Assembly: GCF_031180885.1 (NCBI RefSeq)
Contig: NZ_JAPSLK010000042.1
Location: 1-64,000 of the forward strand
DNA length: 64,000 nucleotides
Direction: 5' to 3'
From: Saccharothrix sp.
GTDB taxonomy: Bacteria; Actinomycetota; Actinomycetes; Mycobacteriales; Pseudonocardiaceae
How positions within the stretch are numbered: the first letter of the stretch is position 1; every line of letters begins with the position of its first letter. The notes beneath the pieces are model-generated. The model did no database searches and was not told the DNA's origin. It was given only the letters and a program-made list of their open reading frames with translations. Position numbers and translations under genes: made by a program. Shown here one piece after another: positions 59,701 through 64,000 of this stretch.

Positions 59701-62700
59701 CGCGATCTCGCGCATCGAGAACCCCGGCAACGACTTCACCGACTTCGGGTTCAACGCCGACGGCACCCTCGCCTCCATCCGCGACTCCCGCGCGGTCGAC
59801 TGGGCGGCGCAGGACCCGGCCACCCGCAACACCGCCGAGACCTACACGGTGATCGACTACGGGACGGTCGGCGCGCGCCGTGGGGCGACCAGGGTGCAGG
59901 CCCCGGCGCCCAACGGCCAACCGGGTGCGCAGCGACCGGGCCGCACCTTCCGCTACGACCCGCCCAACCGGCAGACCTTCGTGGACGTCGCCGGGCTGAG
60001 CCCGACCGCCGGCTACGCCCTCAAGGTGACCTACGACGACGCCGACCGCCAGCTCAGCTCCACCGACGCCACCGGCAAGACCACGTGGACCACGTGGAAC
60101 GCCAAGGACATGAAGCTGACCACCACCGACACCGCGGGACGGGTGTCCACGACGGTCTACGACCACAACGACCGACCCACGGACCGGTGGGGACCTGCGC
60201 CGGCGAACTGCTTCAACGGCCAGCAACCGACCGCGGCGTGCGCGGCCACGATGCCGCACACGCGCACCGGCTACGACGAGGGCCTGCAAGGACTCGCGGC
60301 GGCGATCTACGACAACCCGACGCTGTCCGGCGCGCCGAAGGTCCACCAGACCGGCCTGGGCTCGTCCGACGGCATCATCCGGTCGGACTGGACCGACACC
60401 TCCTCGCCCGCTCCCGGCGTTCCCGCCGGGCGCTTCTCGATCAGGCTGACCGGCCAGATCACCTTCCCCAACGCGGGCAACTACAACCTGGAAACCCACG
60501 TCGACGACGGCTCCCGGCTGTGGATCGACGACACCCTGGTCATCGACAACTGGTCGGACGGCGGTCCCCGACCGGCCAAGGGCGACTACAACAACACCGT
60601 AGCCGGCTCCACCCACCGCATCCGCATCGACTACTACAACGGTCAGGGCCCCGGCCAACTGCACCTGAACTGGCGGCGCGCCCCCGACGGCGTGTACGAG
60701 CCCATCCCCGGCCAGTACCTCAAGCCGAACTACGGCCTGACCACCTCCGAGGTCAAGGACGAGTCCGACGGCGTGCCCAACGCGGCGAGTTCGTCCAGCT
60801 TCACCGAGAACGGCCTGGACGCCGCTTACGGCCTCCAGACCAGCTCGGGGACCGACGGGCTGATCACGCGGACCGGCTACGAGGCGGTCGGCAGCGGTTA
60901 CCTGCGCAAGACGGGCGAGACGATGCCCACCGGCTCGCAGGCCACCTACGTCTACTACGGGGACACCGAGACACGGGACAACCCGTGCACGGCGGAGGTC
61001 GAGTCGGTTAACCAGGCGGGCTTGGCCAAGCTGACCCGGCTGCCCGTGCCGGCCACCGGCGCGGCACGCCAGGACGAACAGGTCTACGACGCCTCGGGTC
61101 GGGTCGTCGCGAAGGGCACCAGCGGCTCCTGGACGTGCACGACCTACGACGAGCGCGACCGGGTGATCTCGGTGAAGTACCCCGGCACGCCCTCGGCGGC
61201 GGAGCGCACCGTCACGACCAACCACGCCGTGAACGGCGACCCGCTGGTCACCTCGGTGTCCGACCACAACGGCACGGTCACCACCAAGGTGGACCTGCTG
61301 GGTCGCGTGGTCGAGTACACCGACGCCAACGGCGTGCGCACCGAGACCGGCTACGACCTGGCCGGGCGGGTCCTGTCGGAGAAGGCGAACCTGCCCGCCG
61401 ACGTCGCGCAGGTCATGACCTACACCTACGACGACGCCGGTCGCGTGCTGACCGTGTCCCTGGACAACGCCGTGCTGGCCACGGCGACCTACGACGCGGC
61501 GGGTGAGCCGGCGTCGGTCGCCTACGCCAACGGCAGCTCACTGGACTCGATCGGCAAGGACGCCGCCGGTCGGGTGCTGCTGCACCGCTGGAAGACCAGC
61601 GACGGCGTCGTCGTCGAGTCGACGGTGGGACGCACCCGGGCGGGCACGGTCGTCGACGAGACCCTGGGCGGTGTCGACGCGCGACCGGGCGCGCCGAACT
61701 ACGTCTACGACGCGGCGGGCCGGTTGACCGAGGCGTGGGTCGTGGGACACCACTACACCTACGACTTCACCTCCACCGCGTCCGCCTCCTGCCCGACCGG
61801 CACCCAGGCCAACGCGGGGCTCAACACCAACCGGATGCGGCTGCTGGACGAAACCGCGTCGGGCGTCGCGCAGACGGCGTACTGCTACGACGCCGCGGAC
61901 CGGTTGCTGGCCACCGTCGGCGCGAACGCCGTGACCGACGTGCGCTACGACGACAACGGCAACACCACCCAGTACACCGCGGGTGGCGCCACGACCCACC
62001 TGTCGTGGGACGGGGCGGACCGCAACATCGCCCTGCGCACCACCGGCGCTCACCCGGCCGACGTGTCCTACACCAGGGACGCCGCCGACCGGATCGTCCG
62101 CCGGAACGCCGCCGCGGGCGACGCCGTCACCGAGGTGCGCTACGGCTACACCGGCAGCGGCGACACCGCCGACTTCGCCCTGGGCGCGGACAACAAGGTG
62201 CTGACGCGCAGCATCAGCCTGCCCGGCGGTGCCCTCCACACCTGGCGGCCCACCGCCGCGGCGGCCACCCTGGACCACCCCACGGTCCGCGGCGACCTCG
62301 CCCTGACCACCGGGGCGGACGGCAAGCAGGTCGGTGCCCTGCGCATCTTCAGCCCGTTCGGCGAACCGCTGTCGGCGGCCGGCGCGGTCGACCCGGACAA
62401 CGTCCCGGACAACCAGCCCGGCCAGATGGACCACGGCTGGCTCGGGCAGCACCAGCGCCCGTACGAGCACGCCGGGGCCCTGTCCATCGTCCAGATGGGC
62501 GCCCGCCCCTACAGCCCCCTGCTCGGCCGGTTCCTGTCCGTCGACCCCGTCGAGGGCGGCAGCGCCAACGACTACGACTACGTCAGCGGGGATCCGGTCA
62601 ACAAGACCGACCTCGACGGCAGGTGGTGCGGTTGGTGCCGCAAGGCGTGGGGCGCGGTCAAGCGCGGTGCCACGGCCGTCGCCCGCAAGACCGTGCAGTT

Positions 62701-63085
62701 CGGCAAGTGGGCGTGGCGCAACAAGTGGGACATCGCCACCGTTGTCGTCGCGGGCGCGTGCGTGGCGGTGTCGGCGGGCACGTGCCTTCTCGCCGGCGCG
62801 GCACTGGTCGGTGCGCAGACCTACGCGGAGTACCGGAGGACCGGAACGGTGAACCGGGGCAACCTGGCGGCCAACGTCGCGGCCTTGGCCGTGGGTGGCG
62901 GGCTGGGCCGCCTCGCCGGCAAGTTCTGGTCGTCGCCCATTGTCCGGCAAACCGGTCGGCACTGGAAGAAACCGCCGGTCGCCTGGCGTCGGACATTGCA
63001 GAACTTCGGCTACAATGCGGCGGTCAACAATGTCGGGTTCAGCATCACGCTGAATTACTCGGCATGGAGCAGCAAGCCGCAATGA
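56798..63085 (+). CDS. Secreted RHS/YD-repeat protein with two PA14 domains and a variable C-terminal tip
   Basis: A 2095-residue protein. A Sec-type signal peptide occupies residues ~1-42 ([24 protein letters not shown]). The N-terminal region, up to ~640, includes a beta-sandwich/fibronectin-like part ([20 protein letters not shown]). PA14 domain 1 is at ~640-780 ([14 protein letters not shown]), and PA14 domain 2 at ~1160-1305 ([17 protein letters not shown]). YD/RHS repeats surround and follow ([24 protein letters not shown]). The RHS core ends at ~1903-1941 with [20 protein letters not shown] then [12 protein letters not shown]. The last ~154 residues are a distinct tip with one or two hydrophobic segments and lower GC DNA at the very end. 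RHS tips are often toxins. The tip fold is unrecognised. Confidence 0.92.
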   Translation: MKLSGVRRDRPARRPGGRSPVAVVTAAVLVASLMEAVPAVATAQPSPSHDPRQLSSWPTPAQQGREHASPTAAGDFRPLMGAESGGVRASSKFDAKSSREVGRAEKSVDYVNSDGTRSTVLSKVPLSFRDDTGAWRPVQTKLAEDRVSKRARVEAHGLRPEFAPSADDPGLVTLGPAGSRVTIAMEGAGRASRQVKDSKATYVDVLPDTDLEYEVEPGGVKESIIVKKASAARGSWVFRMDTGKLTPELKDDGVVLKDPSGAVVAALPPIVAWDSAGSAERNEPPAQTGGTYGLRQDGKSWLLTVSVDKAWLDDRSRVYPVVVDPTYTYGFNNDDESRAYKSDGYQCTNCGIAVGNSRSGPGGGNTFWRTAFRYDFNPLFGKNVVGARLDFWRNAQTGSMLSWDSHLFHASALNFNGIGQHLASAPIGDRGSMQSKAFTDFVAGRVAARDNSAWFMVTGGETDAWSYKNMQINLIVDHGTAPPATTLVSPAEGSVITNLTPTLSVSPVSNPSGDGTLYCFKVATGPDAQSGIVVDSGCITSNTWTVPPGVLTDGATYTWTVLTALSGGVTTTNPGWVGRFKVDQRIGAAGPSPEDTVGPVTVNLANGNVHTVVNGPSYNTVAGSSGLTFTYNSQAKEPFGLRASYFNDTTRSGTPDANPVLVRNEAQVNADWGTESVFGPALGQDWFVGRWEGFFQVPVAGTYHFGGVHANGAKIWVNNQLVYNNPNTSDVNFALTGQNGPVTEIALTAGQRVPIKAELYHSTGPARMKLFVQTNEAGAKAVPPQVVPASWLYTQELPVLPTGWQLSANTTGGGLGYAKAQVQDQSIVLTDASGTKHTWTKTGTGTYKPPSGDDGVLGLDTSGKITLHEGGEVYTFNADGTLAAKSSVVDSRKPAANVMSWNGPPSRLAQITDPVSQRSHRLFYNRPGDDCYAGRTPPPGSDALPPSQMLCRIQYWDGKQTLLWYRGGAISRIENPGNDFTDFGFNADGTLASIRDSRAVDWAAQDPATRNTAETYTVIDYGTVGARRGATRVQAPAPNGQPGAQRPGRTFRYDPPNRQTFVDVAGLSPTAGYALKVTYDDADRQLSSTDATGKTTWTTWNAKDMKLTTTDTAGRVSTTVYDHNDRPTDRWGPAPANCFNGQQPTAACAATMPHTRTGYDEGLQGLAAAIYDNPTLSGAPKVHQTGLGSSDGIIRSDWTDTSSPAPGVPAGRFSIRLTGQITFPNAGNYNLETHVDDGSRLWIDDTLVIDNWSDGGPRPAKGDYNNTVAGSTHRIRIDYYNGQGPGQLHLNWRRAPDGVYEPIPGQYLKPNYGLTTSEVKDESDGVPNAASSSSFTENGLDAAYGLQTSSGTDGLITRTGYEAVGSGYLRKTGETMPTGSQATYVYYGDTETRDNPCTAEVESVNQAGLAKLTRLPVPATGAARQDEQVYDASGRVVAKGTSGSWTCTTYDERDRVISVKYPGTPSAAERTVTTNHAVNGDPLVTSVSDHNGTVTTKVDLLGRVVEYTDANGVRTETGYDLAGRVLSEKANLPADVAQVMTYTYDDAGRVLTVSLDNAVLATATYDAAGEPASVAYANGSSLDSIGKDAAGRVLLHRWKTSDGVVVESTVGRTRAGTVVDETLGGVDARPGAPNYVYDAAGRLTEAWVVGHHYTYDFTSTASASCPTGTQANAGLNTNRMRLLDETASGVAQTAYCYDAADRLLATVGANAVTDVRYDDNGNTTQYTAGGATTHLSWDGADRNIALRTTGAHPADVSYTRDAADRIVRRNAAAGDAVTEVRYGYTGSGDTADFALGADNKVLTRSISLPGGALHTWRPTAAAATLDHPTVRGDLALTTGADGKQVGALRIFSPFGEPLSAAGAVDPDNVPDNQPGQMDHGWLGQHQRPYEHAGALSIVQMGARPYSPLLGRFLSVDPVEGGSANDYDYVSGDPVNKTDLDGRWCGWCRKAWGAVKRGATAVARKTVQFGKWAWRNKWDIATVVVAGACVAVSAGTCLLAGAALVGAQTYAEYRRTGTVNRGNLAANVAALAVGGGLGRLAGKFWSSPIVRQTGRHWKKPPVAWRRTLQNFGYNAAVNNVGFSITLNYSAWSSKPQ

Positions 63086-63129
63086 GGTAATGGGTGTACC
63101 GGGACGGGCAGGCTCGGGAGGAATACCGG

Positions 63130-63654
63130 ATGAGCGGTTCCACCGTGATCCTTCGGCGGCGGGCGCACGTGGTCGCCGGCGTGGCGCTGACCTGCGTGAG
63201 CCTGCCCGTCCTGGTCACCCTGATCTGGACGGGGCGTGCGCGCTCCACCTTCGAGGACACCGCTTTGCTGGTGTTCGTGCAGGTCTCGGTGATCTGGCTG
63301 GTGTCGCTCGTGGCGAAGAGCAGGATCGTGCTCTCCGACACGGGCATGACGGTGGTCAACTGGTTTCGGAAGTACTCCGTCCCGTGGTCGGCCGTCCACT
63401 CCGTCGACGCCATTCCCCAGGTTTCGATCGTGCTCACCTCGGGCCGCCGAATCGATTGCGCCGTCGGCGGCGGTTCGGTCATCGACAACATGAGGGGCAA
63501 CCGGCGGCAGCGGGACATGCGGTCCCGGATCGAGTCGTTCCGCGGCGCGCAGGCGGCCGGCGGCCCGGTCCGGGAGCAGTGGGACCTCCACCTCGTGAAG
63601 TTCTCCGCGCTGTTGGCCGTCATGCTGGCCTACGCGTGGCTGGTCTACCGCTGA
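63130..63654 (+). CDS. Small membrane protein with bacterial PH-like domain (possible RHS immunity protein)
   Basis: A 174-residue protein. Two N-terminal helices (VVAGVALTCVSLPVLVTLIW and ALLVFVQVSVIWLVSLVA) are followed by a bacterial PH-like domain (RIVLSDTGMTVVNWFRKYSV, PWSAVHSVDAIPQVSIVLTS, GRRIDCAV) and a C-terminal hydrophobic helix (FSALLAVMLAYAWLVYR). ATG 63130 is chosen because GGGAGG lies 8 nt upstream; the long frame from GTG 63094 lacks one. It starts 45 nt after the RHS stop, the usual place of an immunity gene. The immunity role is inference. Confidence 0.7.
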   Translation: MSGSTVILRRRAHVVAGVALTCVSLPVLVTLIWTGRARSTFEDTALLVFVQVSVIWLVSLVAKSRIVLSDTGMTVVNWFRKYSVPWSAVHSVDAIPQVSIVLTSGRRIDCAVGGGSVIDNMRGNRRQRDMRSRIESFRGAQAAGGPVREQWDLHLVKFSALLAVMLAYAWLVYR

Positions 63655-64000
63655 CCCGCTGTGCGAAGGGGTGCGCCCCGGTTCGACGGCGTGAAACGCC
63701 CGTTCCGCGCACTGTCGGGCGGGCATCGCGGTACGGTGGCCCTCGGTGTGCCGGGAAGTCTGGTCGGCGTCGTACCCAGCCGTCCCCGATGGAGCACACA
63801 TGAGCGCTGCCGACGCGCGGACCGCGATCGGTCCCGCGGTGATCCCGGCGTGGTCGGGCACGTGGTGCCGCACCACCTCGGCCGACGACCGGGCACCGGC
63901 ACGATGCCCCTGATCCCGCAGGCGGTTCCCGCGACCGCCGACGCGCGCGTCGACCGGGTGCTGCGACCCCGGTGGCACCTGGCGCGCACGCGGCTGCTCT
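63655..64000. other. Region after the PH-domain gene; possible start of another gene
   Basis: A 37-codon frame from ATG 63800 ends at TGA 63911-63913 and looks non-coding. A second frame from ATG 63903 (MPLIPQAVPATADARVDRVL, then RPRWHLARTRLL) stays open to the window edge and could be the start of a gene or a chance frame. It is too short to assign. No hairpin terminator was recognised. Confidence 0.3.

Noticed and set aside
56756-61267. 1503-codon minus-strand open frame
   Set aside because: It is the antisense shadow of the RHS gene; its translation is Arg/Val/Gly-biased with no domain, a common effect of high GC third positions.
63800-63913. 37-codon plus-strand ORF
   Set aside because: Short, no domain and no ribosome binding site; it is mentioned only in the description of the terminal region.

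Overview
The window is a high-GC chromosomal segment from a filamentous actinomycete. GTG starts are frequent, stops and starts often overlap by 4 nt (ATGA/GTGA), and families such as RGCVC, DUF5994-like, STAS/HATPase regulators, WYL and XRE/MmyB-like regulators are typical of Pseudonocardiaceae relatives (Saccharothrix, Lentzea, Actinosynnema). The genus is inference. No rRNA, tRNA, phage or intact insertion sequence is visible.

Layout. (1) 0-9 kb: a loosely packed accessory region. It holds the 5' end of a glycosyltransferase, small regulatory proteins, a truncated GAF gene, an NmrA-type reductase divergent from a WYL regulator, a decayed menC fragment, a secreted lipase divergent from an XRE regulator, and remnants of type I-E-like CRISPR repeats with no cas genes. 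(2) 9.4-17.1 kb: an eight-gene operon (HAD protein, FAD amine oxidoreductase, polar amino acid ABC transporter, RidA, D-threonine-aldolase-like PLP enzyme, SDR) followed by its convergent GntR regulator. A nearly identical operator-like sequence lies in both promoters. (3) 17.3-23.5 kb: a four-gene operon with a hydroxylysine-kinase-like enzyme, an AGXT2L-type class III PLP enzyme, an aldehyde dehydrogenase and an EamA exporter. It is divergent from a ROK regulator, and a shared operator lies in both promoters. (4) 23.7-39 kb: a large minus-strand catabolic island, divergent from an IclR regulator. It encodes an MSOX-like oxidase, two AstE/DoeB-like deacylases, a PotABCD-type transporter, a class III aminotransferase, an aldehyde dehydrogenase, an aldo-keto reductase, a second HAD + FAD oxidoreductase pair, and aspartate ammonia-lyase. 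(5) 39-46.4 kb: a GABA-shunt-like operon (aminotransferase, fused FAD/Fe-S dehydrogenase, succinate-semialdehyde dehydrogenase) divergent from a PucR regulator. (6) 46.4-55.7 kb: membrane and ion homeostasis genes (SPFH/NfeD pair, TrkA, Na+/H+ antiporter, AGCS symporter, SulP transporter) mixed with gene relics. (7) 56.8-63.7 kb: a 2095-residue secreted RHS/PA14 protein with a divergent C-terminal tip and a small PH-domain membrane protein, possibly its immunity partner.

Taken together, 9-46 kb looks like an amine and amino acid scavenging region. Each unit has its own importer or exporter, oxidising or transaminating enzymes, semialdehyde dehydrogenases and a dedicated regulator, and the products would enter central metabolism as succinate or fumarate. 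The real substrates cannot be read from sequence. The strongest candidates for undescribed biology are the duplicated HAD + FAD oxidoreductase pair, the IclR-controlled deacylase/oxidase/transaminase island, the kinase/phospho-lyase operon, and the RHS tip with its neighbour.
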